64,000 nucleotides of DNA from positions 372,001-436,000 of the forward strand of contig JAGTWJ010000019.1 of the NCBI GenBank assembly GCA_020064725.1, in the 5' to 3' direction. Positions 21,706 through 33,766 of the stretch are shown piece after piece. The translations under genes were made by a program, and so were the position numbers. Within the stretch, counting starts at the first letter, position 1; each line of letters opens with the position of its first letter. Below the pieces are notes generated by a model. That model made no database searches. It saw nothing but the letters and a program-made list of their open reading frames with translations, and was not told where the DNA came from. Origin of the DNA: Drechslerella dactyloides. Taxonomy: Eukaryota; Ascomycota; Orbiliomycetes; Orbiliales; Orbiliaceae.

Positions 21706-24396
21706 TTAAGCCTGTACGTCGCGTCGAGGCACGATCAAAATCGGAACCGTCGGCTTTTGCGCTAATAGTGCAGGCGCGCTGTAACTACCCGTCGGGCCAC
21801 CGAGTATCTTCGCTATCGGTGGCAAACTGGAAGCTGTCCTTCGCTTCTTCCGTCTCGTTGTCGTTTCGATGGGCGCCAGCTTCTGTGGTCCATCCAAGAT
21901 AGCACCCTGACTGGCCCCAATTATGCTCTCGTCGACAGCCGCATCCGCTTTTCTCTTCTTAGTTCGCTTCTTTGGTGCTGCGGCTGCGGCACTCTTGAGC
22001 TTCTCCATCTCCAACTTGCGGGCCTTTCTCTCCTCCGCTTCCCGGGTATTGAGCAGCCGATCCTTCTGTCTTCCCAAGACCATAAACTCACCAGAGACAG
22101 CTCCGTTGAAGAAGACTTCCATGTCGACCTCGTAGTCCCATCTGATCAGGACGGATCTCTGCTTCTTCGTCGACTGCAAACAGTTCCAGACGCACTGCCA
22201 ACTGTCTGTGAGTGACTTCGCTCGGGCCGCAATAGCGTATTCGGAGAGCAACCTCTTATCCTCCCGGGCTACGATAGATTTCATCGAACGACCCACAAGG
22301 CCGTTGATATACTGCTTGTATCTAGTTGCAGCTTTAGCGGAATATTCCGTTACACGAACAACGTTCCTGCTGAAGTCGAGAGTGTAGGACGGTGGAGTGT
22401 TTAGTGAAAGTTCCATGGACTCCGGCCTGTCACGGGATCTGATGGTAGCTAGCGATATCAGTGTGGGCACGCGGGAGGGTTCAATATCCGCGGGGATAAG
22501 GCGTGCACGCATTTCAGCTGCGGGACCAACGAGAGCACGAAGGTTGTGATGCTTAGTAGGCGGCGGGGGACGGTGTCGACTTGTGGCGCACGGGTACTCA
22601 AATACAACTGAGCTGATGCACTTGCCCGTCTTTTTGCCGAAGAGCAGCGGGCAGACAGTCGACGCATCCAGATGTTCCAGCGATGGGATCGAGGCGAAGA
22701 CGGAACATAGACAGATATCCGGGGGTGTGTTCCCCACGATAGGTAGCCCCTGATCCGTCTTTGGCAGCCATCTGATCGTGATTCTGGACAGGACTGAAAA
22801 GTCCGTTGTGTAGCAAGACAGGAACTGGCATATGGTCGACGGAGGTGGGGAGGTGAAAAGTTTGTCACCAAAGTTGCGACCATTGATCGTGAGATCCTCG
22901 AGCAGGAGCATCGGCCAACTCGTGCACAGGCGCAAGCACTCGCCCTCAATCTCGAGCTTCTTTATATCCTCAGGGATGACCCACGAATCTGCGACATCCG
23001 TGATATCGAGCGGATCCTGGAAACCTAAGCGACGCCGTGGTTGCGGCATGTAATGGTGCGAGGTATTGTAAATTCTGATATTCGGCAGCGATTTCTGTCC
23101 GAGATTGTGGCCATGTTTGGAGGCGGCATTGAGGAAAGACTTGACTCGGTGCGAGGGCAGGACCACCGACTCGATGTTCGGCAGGAAGAAGACGAACCCG
23201 GATTCGAGACTATCTTCTCCGTCGGGCTGCCGGCGCTCGCAGAGCGATGGTGAAATCGCGACTGTCTTGATGAAGTCCGCCACCTGCCTGGACTCAGGTG
23301 TGGATGTTCCGTCGAATAAGGATCGAACGACTGGTACAGAGACGAGAGAATTGTTCGATATGCAGACAGCGCAGTGTGCCGATTTGGTTAAAAAGGTGCA
23401 TTCCGAGATTGTGATGCTCTTGAGGACCTGTGGGAGCAATGTGTACCGCCAGCGACGGCACACCTTCATGAAGGGCGTCGCTCCCTTCAGTCTGTCCTGG
23501 AAAGCCATCGGGTCCTGAAGAGCTGGATTATTGAACCACGGCAATGCCTGTTCGAATATCATCGACAGGATCTCGGACGGCAGCTTCGTGATGGTGGAGG
23601 TTTGTTCCACAAGCTTCATATCTATGTACCGCATCCGTCTTTGAGCTTCTTCTGTGTTCATCATGTCCTCTATCGACTGCCACATTTCTGCGACTGCGTC
23701 GTCCTCGTTGACAGCCGGAGGGAAGGCCTCGATGACCGAGAGAGCTGGCGACTCGACAAGCCCCATGTCATCGTCAAAATACCTGGCATCCATGGAAAAT
23801 ATGGCATCGACGTCAATTACTTCGAGGCCTGTGGTGACCTTCGCCTTGCCCTTCGACGACGACGCTGGTGTTGTAGCCGATTGTGACGGCTCGTCCCTCG
23901 TGAGGTCGATGACCTGCTTGACGAACTCCGGAATGAACGAGTCCGCCGTGGCAGTTGATGTAGCACTGCAAGGTGGTGTATCAAATATCGAGGAGCCCTG
24001 GGGGGAAAAATTCGAAGAGACGGCAGCCGGAGAGGCAAAAGGACCAGCGGCATTGTTCGCAGCTTTTTCGACATCGTCTTCGCTTTCCGAATCCACGACA
24101 ATAGGCATCTCTGCAGTTCCTGCCGAAACGTTCTCGCCGCTGGAAGAGCCCAGGGCCGGATATCCGCTGCTGTCGCCGAGGTCCATGGTCTCGACATAAG
24201 ATTGGCCGAGTGGAAAGGCCATGTCGACGTCCATACCGAGCTGAAAGTCGAGCAGGCTGTCGCGCGGATGTGTTGGAGGGGCTGTCGCAGCTGCGTTGGA
24301 ACTGTCGTCCAGCTCCCAACCGGAAAGTCCTTCAGCCGCCGCAGACGACAGAGGCGTCGGGTACATCACCGACATTACGCTCGAGAGAGGATTCAA
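21706..24396 (-). CDS. Large F-box protein with SUMO-interaction-like motifs and a basic C-terminus
   Basis: Single exon, 896 residues. The N-terminal 250 residues are low complexity and acidic. They contain three stretches that fit the SUMO-interaction motif (hydrophobic core beside acidic residues): PIVVDSESEDD (98-108), VIDLTRDE (162-169) and VIDVD (193-197). An F-box-like segment follows at about 270-316 (ITKLPSEILSMIFEQAL, then FMKVCRRWR), which would bind Skp1 in an SCF ubiquitin ligase. The middle is a non-repetitive region of the type seen in fungal F-box proteins with degenerate leucine-rich repeats. The C-terminal 130 residues are basic, with KKRTKKRKAD and RRKKRR as likely nuclear localisation signals. 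Family knowledge supports an SCF substrate receptor; nuclear site and SUMO binding are inference. Confidence 0.78.
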   Translation of the reverse strand: MNPLSSVMSVMYPTPLSSAAAEGLSGWELDDSSNAAATAPPTHPRDSLLDFQLGMDVDMAFPLGQSYVETMDLGDSSGYPALGSSSGENVSAGTAEMPIVVDSESEDDVEKAANNAAGPFASPAAVSSNFSPQGSSIFDTPPCSATSTATADSFIPEFVKQVIDLTRDEPSQSATTPASSSKGKAKVTTGLEVIDVDAIFSMDARYFDDDMGLVESPALSVIEAFPPAVNEDDAVAEMWQSIEDMMNTEEAQRRMRYIDMKLVEQTSTITKLPSEILSMIFEQALPWFNNPALQDPMAFQDRLKGATPFMKVCRRWRYTLLPQVLKSITISECTFLTKSAHCAVCISNNSLVSVPVVRSLFDGTSTPESRQVADFIKTVAISPSLCERRQPDGEDSLESGFVFFLPNIESVVLPSHRVKSFLNAASKHGHNLGQKSLPNIRIYNTSHHYMPQPRRRLGFQDPLDITDVADSWVIPEDIKKLEIEGECLRLCTSWPMLLLEDLTINGRNFGDKLFTSPPPSTICQFLSCYTTDFSVLSRITIRWLPKTDQGLPIVGNTPPDICLCSVFASIPSLEHLDASTVCPLLFGKKTGKCISSVVFEYPCATSRHRPPPPTKHHNLRALVGPAAEMRARLIPADIEPSRVPTLISLATIRSRDRPESMELSLNTPPSYTLDFSRNVVRVTEYSAKAATRYKQYINGLVGRSMKSIVAREDKRLLSEYAIAARAKSLTDSWQCVWNCLQSTKKQRSVLIRWDYEVDMEVFFNGAVSGEFMVLGRQKDRLLNTREAEERKARKLEMEKLKSAAAAAPKKRTKKRKADAAVDESIIGASQGAILDGPQKLAPIETTTRRKKRRTASSLPPIAKILGGPTGSYSAPALLAQKPTVPILIVPRRDVQA

Positions 24397-27265
24397 GGCA
24401 AAGAGGTGTAGTGAGTGGAGTCGAAGCGAACAGAGCAGGAAGCGAAAGCAACGAGATCGAACGATGGACGGGGGCGGGGGCCGAGTCCGTATAAGTAAGT
24501 CCTGAATGTCTGTGGAGCGGTTGACTTATAACACGGAGCTGTCCATGTGATTGATGTGACTTTTGAGACGCTGCAGGCAAGCCAGGACGAAGCCCAGGAT
24601 GATCCGATTGGGCGTCAGAAGCAGCCTTGACGGCTGTTTGTCTTTCGTTCACAATCGTGTAGCCTGCTCCTCGTGCATGAGAGCAGCACAGTCGCTAGCG
24701 CAGAGCCGCAGGATGCAATCGAAAGTGCCCGCGAACCTCCTTGGGCAGCCGTCTGGAAGCTGTATACAGCAGTGGAATGGATGGAGGGGAAGCGGCGGAG
24801 GGGCACAGCAGAAACCTCCACGCCGGACTATTTACCAGGCTGATTCCGTCAAAGTATCCACGGAGAGTTTGAAGGGTTCTAGGCCCGCCTCGGTTGTATC
24901 GGTGATATTAGGAGCTTAAGATTCGGATCTGATTGAGGAGAGGGTTTCGTCAAAGGTTGATTGAATACGCCAGGTAACGGATGGATCGGCTTCTAAGGAT
25001 CTGGAGGAGAGCTCGTTTCCCTCGTTCCTTCGCACGCAAACCAGGACAGACTCCAAGTCGGGGAGGTGACGATAGCCTTGATCTCGGGCCCGAGGATCCC
25101 TCGAGAACACAAGCCGGCGCGAGCTGGAGCTAGCGAGGGAATGTAACTGATCTCGAGCTGTCGCAGTCGCCGTTTGCCAACAGCAGACAGGGATCCACGG
25201 AGCAAACCGCAGCCGCCCAGTGCGAAAAGGTCAAAGGCTTGTCGCTGTCTGCGATCCTGGACTGAGACCGTGGAGTTTGTACTGGTCCAGGCAAGCACCT
25301 GGCGCTGTGAGCTAGAAAAACAAGCAGCCTTTTAGCTCTGGAGCTGGACGGCTGGCACGCGAGCCTTCGCACTGGCCGAGAACGAGAAGAGCTGGTGACG
25401 GTCGTGGATTTTCCCGAAAGGTTTATTTCAAACAGCGGTTGGCGACCGTAAGCGTCCTTTTCAGCTGAACAGAAGGCATCAACCCGCAAGCATAAAACAC
25501 AGGAGAGTTAAAAAAGGGCAAAGTTGGAAACGCGGGTGGTAACTCAGGTGGGGACGAAGTAAGCCATTTAATACATTCAGTTAACAGCCAAAGCGACTGG
25601 AATACAGACGCTTAAAGGCCAAAGCCCCCAATATATAATTTACCACTTACAACCTTACAAAACGGTAAGTGAGGGCTCCCTGTGATCGTGTCCTAAAAGC
25701 CGGCTGAATTTGAAGAATAATCTTGGCTTCACAACCATCAAAAGCAGCACCAACCCGCGCCCGTGCCCTGGAGTGAACCAGTACATAACAGGAACGTTGT
25801 CTGATTTATTATAGGGCCTGCGAAAGGTGGGTACTGGCAGCTGGCAGCGGGTGCGGGAACAAGCTCCAAATGGACGATGCAATGCATTTGAATGCCATGG
25901 CGTTCGTTTGTGTGACCACGGGATTTTTCACGTTTGATCGTGCGTACGTCCGTTGAGGCCTGCAGCGCAAGCAGGCAGTGGCATATTGTGCCACTTGGAG
26001 CCAATTAATCCACCCATTCACCCTCGCTTTGATAATGAGGCAGAATATTACTTATTTTTGTCGACGTTACAAATCGTTTGAAAGGAGGATGCCGGATGGC
26101 AAACGGATGATGCTAGCTTGCACACGTACCGCTGCAAGAAACCCAACTCTCGTCAATATGTTAGCTTCCACTTCTTGACATACCCAAATATTCTCGGTTT
26201 TCGGACTGGGCTCTCCGCTGCGAAGACGAGATTTCGAAAAAGAAAACCAGGGCGGATGACCTTCAAAGCAAACTCGGCGGGAAGCTGAGGAGCTGAGACA
26301 ACAGTAGCCGTGATATCGCAGGCAAGGGATTCGCGCGTAAGAGTTTCTTTAGCTCGTGAGTACGTACTCGAGTCGGGCCGCTAGATAAGTCATTAGGTAG
26401 GCAATTTCATCGTGCCCTTCCTCGAGTGTCAGAAAATCAATTAGCGGCGAAGCAGCCTTCGACTATCAAACCAAACCCCTGCAAGAGGTCCGGCAGAAGC
26501 AACAAAGTCTAGCTCTTCGCAAAATGTACACTTTATGCATCATACCTGCATGCAGAGCGACGCCCCCCATGATTATGATTGCTGTCCACTCAGGTATATC
26601 TATCATTCTATCTAAGCTATTAGAATATGTTCCTTTGAGCTTCGCACGTACAGTACAGGTACCTACGCAATCAATCTAGGAGCTAGCTATGCACACTCCT
26701 ACCAGTGGCCTGCAATTGCTGTCCTGCACGAACGTAAGGCTTAAGGGTTTACAACTTGTCTTGGTAGTTTGAACTGGAATGGCTGGCCTTGTATCCCAAC
26801 CCTTACGTTTCCGACAGACTGGCAATGCATCAGTGCAGGCAAGACATGTGCTAGGAGCAAGATGCGTGAGCCAACGTTACAACTTGCCAGGTGATAAGTG
26901 AATGAATAAATGGATGTCATGTACTGCGAACCGGCATGCATTGTGCAGGCGGCTTACCATCAGTCAGTGGTGCTGTCGTGGTACCCATTCCCGTTTCGTG
27001 GGTACATACCCCAGGCGCTCACCGGGAGCCCGCAGGCGCGGCATGGGCAGCAACGAGGCCACCCTCCGTTTTGAATATTAATCATGGAACAAATCCAGAT
27101 TGCCACGGAATAATGCTACTTCGTACAGACCATGGCGGCCTTTTGACAATCAACTGACCCAACTGGATCATAAGTACACATGTATATCCAACCAGGCTGA
27201 GGTAAGTCACATTTTCACGATCCATCCGTTCGACTCTACTCCTACCTAATTCAGCGCTGCAGCTA

Positions 27266-27288
27266 GGGAAGGGAAGGAAGGAAGGAAG
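27266..27288. repeat. GGAA microsatellite
   Basis: Tandem GGAA/GGGAA units on the plus strand, about five copies. Confidence 0.7.
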
Positions 27289-28472
27289 CAACGTTCCGCA
27301 AAGGGCCCCGCGCCGCAATCCTCTTGGGATAAGATTCAGTTCCTCCGGCAAGCTTGGGATAAAATAAATGCACCCGGCGGGCTGGCAGGCTAGTTTGTCA
27401 ACGGACACTCGCATCTACCACGCTGCTGGCCGAACCAATTTGATATTTTTACATGCACGCGGAAGGCAAAAGCGGCTAAGAAAAATCCTTAATCACGGAA
27501 AGTAGGCAACGTAACATAACAAAACAAGAAAAACCACACTCGTTCGAAGGGGACCTCGACCATCTCAAGCGAATTTGTCTCACAGATCCCTCTCGACGAC
27601 AGGCTCTTTTTGGCGAGCCTTGTCTGTTTCGGGCCTGTGAATCGCTGGATTCGGCTGCTTCCTGCCCGCCGCTCTACAACAAACAGGATGTTTCGATCAC
27701 AATTTCAAGCGGAGCGAGGTTTAGCCGTCCCAGACACATGAAAATAGAACAACTATTGTCAATATTATTTTTTGTCGAAAGGAGCACCAACATGTCCACT
27801 CTTAACCCCATCATCCCAGGGGCGAGACTGGCGGCCAGCTGCCGGTGGCGGGGCGCCGTCGGCCCCAGGCTCGGAAGCCTCGAGTCAATGTGGAGACCTG
27901 CATCCAATTCTACTGCTGGTGGTTGTACGAAGGTCCCTCAAAGTGCAGGACTGCAAACATGCAGTCGTGATTTTGCCAGCCAATCCGCAAAGCATATCAC
28001 GATCCATGTCATTATGGTTTGGACTGCGATCCCAACATATACTTCCTTGGATAAGCACGCATGCGCAGTCGATGAAAAAATTCAATAGGCTCCATGATCA
28101 TCGGGAAGGCCCCAGCTCATACCCGGAGTTTTCGCTTTTTTTTTGTTCTGGTCTGCGGCGTGCACGCATGACCTACACTGCCTGAATTGACTGAATGGTC
28201 CGGACAGGGATATGGAGAGCTATTTGCACTCCTTTGCCTGCGGCGTTGCATTTCAAATGAATTGAAACACTGGCCAGCCGCCAAGGTGAGTAAGTAACAC
28301 GGTCTCAAATGCTGGTACATGCATCGCGGTCAGGACAGCACAACTATACATCGACGGATACATCGCGACATTGCCGTGTCTCGGTACCTAGGCGACAGAT
28401 CCTTTCGACGCCAAAACTCGGTTGCACTGCAAACTATCGAAGGCGCCGCGCAATATCCCGTCGTCAGAAGCA

Positions 28473-28503
28473 AGAAAAAAGAAAAAAGAAAAAAGAAAAA
28501 AGA
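28473..28503. repeat. (GAAAAAA)n microsatellite
   Basis: Four tandem copies of a seven-base A-rich unit with single G residues. Confidence 0.8.
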
Positions 28504-28754
28504 CTTAACAAAATGTTGGTTTGGTGAAAGTGTGAAATATGTTGAATCAGGCATTAATAAGGTCTTTGGCGCTGTGCAGGTCAAGTCAACCAGAGTAAGG
28601 TGAGATTTGGGAATCAATGATGAACTCCAACTGGAGCAATCTCTGACCTCCACTTGGACAAGCACACAAGTCCCAAGGTCACCAACTGATACCCTGTTAG
28701 TCGCATGCATGCTGTTGCATGAATAGCTTCTTTACTTTTTGCCTTCATTCTCCA

Positions 28755-28798
28755 GGAAAAAAAAAAGGAAGGAGAAGAAGGATAAGAAGAAAGAGGAA
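28755..28798. repeat. Purine-rich tract
   Basis: A run of A followed by GGA/GAA units, purines only over about 40 nt apart from one T. Confidence 0.6.
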
Positions 28799-31700
28799 AT
28801 CAAACGAGATCAAACCAAATCCATTCTCACAAGCAAAAGAGAGCAAAGGAAGTCCGCATCTTGAAGAAGCAACATTGAATGCTGTAACCTGTACCGACGT
28901 CGATGTAAATATGTACTAGGCTAGGTACTCTAATACCTGGGTTGAGTGTGCATATACACCGCATCCGCAGTGTCAGGTACTGGTACCCGCAGTCATAATG
29001 CATTAATGCTGCGTCGATAAGAGGCTGCTTTCCCGTCGCCGTCGGCTGCAAAACCAACTTCAACTTTTAACAAGGAAAAAAAAAAAAAAAACTAGCGGAG
29101 CAGGATCATTCCCACGCGTGCATACGTATAAGTATAAGTTATATCATAACTCGGACGTTAACAACTGCAACCCAAATATGCATGCCGGCTCAAGGGTGAA
29201 TGCAGACAATACTGGCAGCAAGCAGCAGGAATCTGCGTGTCTGTCTCACTTGGGTGTGCATGCTGGAACTCCTCCCAGAAGGCAAGCCGGTGGCGCACCT
29301 TCCAGCGATTCCCTCGCTAAAGGCTGTTCGGTTCCCCGTATTCCACGCTTGCAGTGTCCTCGCTAGTTGGTTCTGATCATTCCCTCGTACGTTCGATAGT
29401 CGATAATGCAGCAGACCTCTATAATGCAGGTGCGATATTACTTCTATACGTCGGGTCGATTATTTGATATCGGAGAGGCACGCGCGGATGCACGGTAGTC
29501 ACCCAGCTCTTGCGTCTTATTCTCGCCGCGGTCGCGTATCCGCTACATTTACAGTAGAGCGGTTCGCAGCCCGGGCCCGCGGCCTGCCTTTACCGGGCTG
29601 CGGAACAGCTAGAGAATGGGTGAATGAATCGGATTTAAATATAGAACTGTACCAGTTCGTCGGCGTCGAGAGAAACCGGACTGATGTTGCGAGTTTCTTG
29701 GATCTCCTTCGCGTTAGGATCCGGATTGTGGCTCGTAGGTGCTCTTCTGGGTACCAGACCCGTTGCATGCATATTCACAGACCAAATGACGTTGCTTTCC
29801 GGCTTCCGTCGTATCGCTTCGAGGCTATATGCTAGCTTAGCCGTTGTGCCAGGACGCGAACGCGAGCTACCGTTGGCTCCCTCCATTTGCAAAAGTCGAT
29901 TGCAACCACTTGCAACCGCAAGCTAGCTCCGTCGAAAGTCTTCCGCCGTCAAACGAAGCCGAGGAAACTACAGCGAATCACGCGTGGGGAAGTCTCCCGT
30001 CATCACCGGAGCCAAGTTTCACTCTTCAGCATTTGACCCGCCGATGTCCTGCGACTTGCGACTGCGAATACTCCACCGCGAGAGATCATGCTACAACCGT
30101 CGGCCTGCTCTGAGGCGCCCGCCAGGCCTCAAAACACTCTCCAAGATGGGAACGATTGATTTGAGGGGACTTGAGATCCGGTACACGGCCGCACGGAGCT
30201 CATCGGCTGGGCGGCGTCGGATTCGACGCCTCATCGTGTCGTCCACTTAATGTTCCGTGGTTATAAGACCGGGTTGAAGGAATTGATGCGGCCTTGTCAC
30301 AAAACCCGGCCGCACTTTTCTTATTGCGCCGATTGTTTCCCGAAATTGTCTTCAGCCGGATGATGCTGCGCACGAGTGTGCCATCTCACCTGCCGCGAGA
30401 GATTGATGCGACTCGGACAATTGTCACTCTTCCACTGCCAGATCACAGAATCATCCTTGACTGGGCGGGGGATATCTTCCAACCACAAAGCTGAGGAGAG
30501 AGGAAAAGAAAAGCGAGATGGTCGAAATCAAAGCAGAAGACGAGCGCGAGACAAAGTCCTACTGGCTTGTCAGCACAATGCTGTCAACATACGAAGCTTA
30601 TACTATACAGCATCAGGCTGCCCGCAAAGTGTATCGAAAAAAACAGGGCTAATGTTGTCGTCCTCTCGAGTTCGGGGCCGTAATCGGATGCCCGGCCTGA
30701 CCTCATTCGCCGGCCTGGTGCCTTACGGGGATGCGAACGCCCAGCCAGTTTTGTGAGACAGTCCGTCGTTTCGTTTCTTTTCTTTCGTTTCTCCTCTTTC
30801 TCATCTATCCCAACATTGATCCTAACGGGTTCTCTTTCTCTTTCCTTTCACCTTTCACGCCTTGTTGGCGTCCTTCACATTCCCGCTTGACGTCGGATGC
30901 TAACTATATATATAAAACTCACCCATCTGACTCTTACCTCGGCGGACAGCCCGTTTCTTTTTTTTGCAGCTGCTCGCACATCCGTCGAACGGTCTCCCAC
31001 GAACCGCATCCGCGTCCGTGCCCGCCGGCGTCTGCGGCACCGAGCCATCCAAAGCGATGTTGCGTCCCCGACTCAAGCCAGACACCTCCTTCAGCCTGCG
31101 CTGTGAGGACTAGCTGTGCTTCATTGGCGGTCATAGCTTCCCAACGCCTCGGCTGATCGATGTCATTTCCGTCAGGAACTGGAGGAAACCGATATGTCTT
31201 ACGCGAATGAAGCAAGTTCATATGGCCATGGTTGGGGTTGCACATGAGCTAGATTTGCTCATGTTGCCGCACGTGTCTTCAGTTGACGGCGGGGTCAAAG
31301 CTGCTGGAGGCTGGGACATGCATCGTCGTTGTGCCGTGCGATCTGACCACGAGGTGGCATTGGCGCTTAAACCGCGGTCACGAAGCCGGAGAGCAGGTGC
31401 GGGGAACCCACGGCACATGCGCGAATGTTCTCGTGGATACGCGTGTTTGATGTATTGTGAGTCTTTACGTGACGTGAAATGATGTGAAGGATTCCATGGA
31501 CAGGCCAGACGTGAATTTTGCAGACGGTTAATGTTGACGTCTGATGCTAAGATACAACAAGTTAACAGACAGCCCCTTTTCGGTGTGCCAAAGCTGGAGA
31601 GAATACCTATCATGAGGCCGCGTCGGGCCTCGATGTGACCACCCTGCGGTAAACACCAGGAACTCGAGATTCCCGTGCTCTTTCACACACAATCTGCGGA

Positions 31701-31966
31701 TACGCTGTATATCTGTATACATCAATCGTAGTTGTTTCGAACGCGCGTGGTTAAGTTCGATTGATATATTGCCTGATTGATTGCGTTACTAAATTCCCCC
31801 GCGACTCCGCTCAACAACATATACAGCCATAGAGAGTTAGACATACGTACATGCATACTCGAAGATATCTGCCTATTAATGAAATGGAAAGAAGAATTGT
31901 TGCAAAAATACTAAATTAACTGTGTCGGCGACGACACTCGCTATACTTCAACGAACAGACAGCCAA

Positions 31967-33766
31967 TTAGTCCGCATAAATCTGCCAAATATGTACCTTT
32001 CGATCCTCAAAGCTCGTGGTCAATAACCTCCACCCCCTCCTCTTCCTTTGCTTGCCATCCTCTTTGAATATTGGATCATAGTCCACAAACGCAACCGCCG
32101 AACCGGCGAAGCATCGTCCCCCATGTTCCTTGAATTCCGCAACGTTATACCACTTGAATTGCCGTTCGCGATTGAACCAATCTTTCTCTATGCCCTTCTC
32201 CTCGTCAAGCTCCTCCTCCGTTTTATCCTTTGTCTCATCCGGGTCGCGGATGAAGACATCCATGAATTCCTCGCGCTGGACAAAAACACGCGCACCAGCC
32301 TCTAGACCGGAGACCAGCACGCCGTTCTCGTCTGGGTCTGTGGGGATATGTGGATAGGCTGCCGGCGTGAAGACGCCGACTTCCACCTCGTCGATTTTGG
32401 AAAACCGTGGAAGTGGAGGGAGGAGAGCCATGTCCCAGATTCCACCGTCCAGATCCTTTTCTGTTTGGTCGAAGATGTTGGCTTCCTGGGTTAGTGGCGG
32501 TGGGATTACTTGCTTTTCGGTGAGATCTGTGATGCGGAGCATGCCGTCGTCGCAGCCGGCGAGGAGAAGGGGTCGTCGGCGTGGGATGGTATTCTTGGGC
32601 GAGCGTTCTGTCGGCCAGGCTATTAGCTTTGTGACGGCGTCGCCATCGGCGAAGGTTTCGTCGTCGGCCCATTGAAGCTTTGGCTGGCGGGTCGCAGAAC
32701 GGCCGACTTGCCAGCATGATACGGTAGCTTTATTGTCTCCGACGAAGAGCTCCTTACCATCGTTGGAGAAGCAGATGGTCAAGACGGGGGATGTGCTGTG
32801 GGGCCGGAAATTTTGAATAACGTCGATTTGATCATCTTCTTCGACCTCATCAGGGAGCGGGAATAGCACTACAGACCCGTCGTTGAGGCCTGCCGCAACG
32901 ATATCATTTGCTGCTGGGGAAAATGCTACGCAAGTTATGATGGTGCCTGCAGATGATATTCTATGTGTCGATAGGATATCGATGTGGGAGGATCGTCCAC
33001 CGACGGTGACCTGGACGATAAGAAGCTGACCATCTGTTGTGGTCGCTATCAGTAGCTCCGGGTCACTTGTCGACCAGCAAAGATCAATTATGCTGGATGG
33101 TGTCTTCACTTCATCCACAATGAACCTATAAGATATGTTAGCTTCTGTTTCGATGCTGGTGTCAATAAATATAATAATCGGCCCTTACATGTTCGGTATT
33201 ATCTTCTTTCGTGGCTCGTCTGGTGGAAACTCAGCATCACCACGGACTTCACCTTCGTGATCCATGACTCTCGCGAGGTAGATCCTCCCCCTGCCCTCCG
33301 CCGCCCTTGTCGGATTCACTGGATCTCCCTGCGTGTCCCTAGCATATGCGCCAATGGCACAGACCGTTGGGTCATCTAACGAGAACCTCGCGACGGATGG
33401 TGGACATTCCAAATCTTCCTCGAACAGCGTCTGCGGGGGAAAGTACCGCGACGCGGATAACATTGGTAGCTTGAATTGCGGCGGCGAAAAGTTCGGCAGC
33501 AGCATGTTGGGCGGCGTCATGTGGAGGGGAGACATTGACGGCGGCGACATTTTCCAGGGCTTCATGCTCGGAGGAGACATGGTGAGCTTCCCCTGATTGA
33601 AGCGGGGCTCGCGGATAGGCATTTTGGCGGAATTGCGATTCGCAGCCTTAAACTTGAGTTTTGATGCCCAGCGGTAGGTCTCGTGGATGTGGAGGACGGT
33701 GGTTTTCTTGATATGTGATCGATTATAGTGTCTACGCCGAAGCGTTCTCTTACTGCTGCTGGCCAA
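31967..33766 (-). CDS. DPH7-like WD40 protein (diphthine methyltransferase/methylesterase family)
   Basis: Two exons, 33766-33189 and 33125-31967, give 578 residues. DPH7 (yeast Rrt2) removes a methyl group from the diphthine intermediate on elongation factor 2 during diphthamide synthesis in the cytosol. Support: a seven-blade-like WD40 layout starting at SVARFSLDDPTVCAIGAY followed by RGRIYLARV (compare the family's GTY...GRLYLY), then IIDLCWS, VTCVAFSP, VLTICFSNDGKEL, LLLAGCDDGMLRITDL, GGIWDM and the final LLTTSFEDRKVHIWQI. The N-terminal ~110 residues are extra for the family and include Met-Pro-rich repeats (MSPPSM, MSPPSM, MTPPNM). The true start may be an internal Met. The GGIWD plus C-terminal FEDRKVHIW pattern fits DPH7 better than a generic WD40 protein, but the assignment is not certain. 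Confidence 0.6.

Larger units (their letters stand above)
24397..31966. other. Gene desert of about 7.6 kb
   Basis: No frame here has family signatures, and none assembles into a multi-exon gene. GC content looks ordinary, unlike the AT-rich island at 5-14 kb, so this is not obviously RIP-mutated repeat. It contains several purine-rich microsatellites (listed) and polypyrimidine runs near 30770-30860 that look like a fungal promoter or leader. A long non-coding transcript or a gene family I do not recognise cannot be excluded. Confidence 0.45.

Noticed and set aside
30731..31245. Overlapping frames up to 141 codons
   Set aside because: Low-complexity Ser/Phe/Pro-rich translations from a pyrimidine-rich tract; no conserved motif in any frame.
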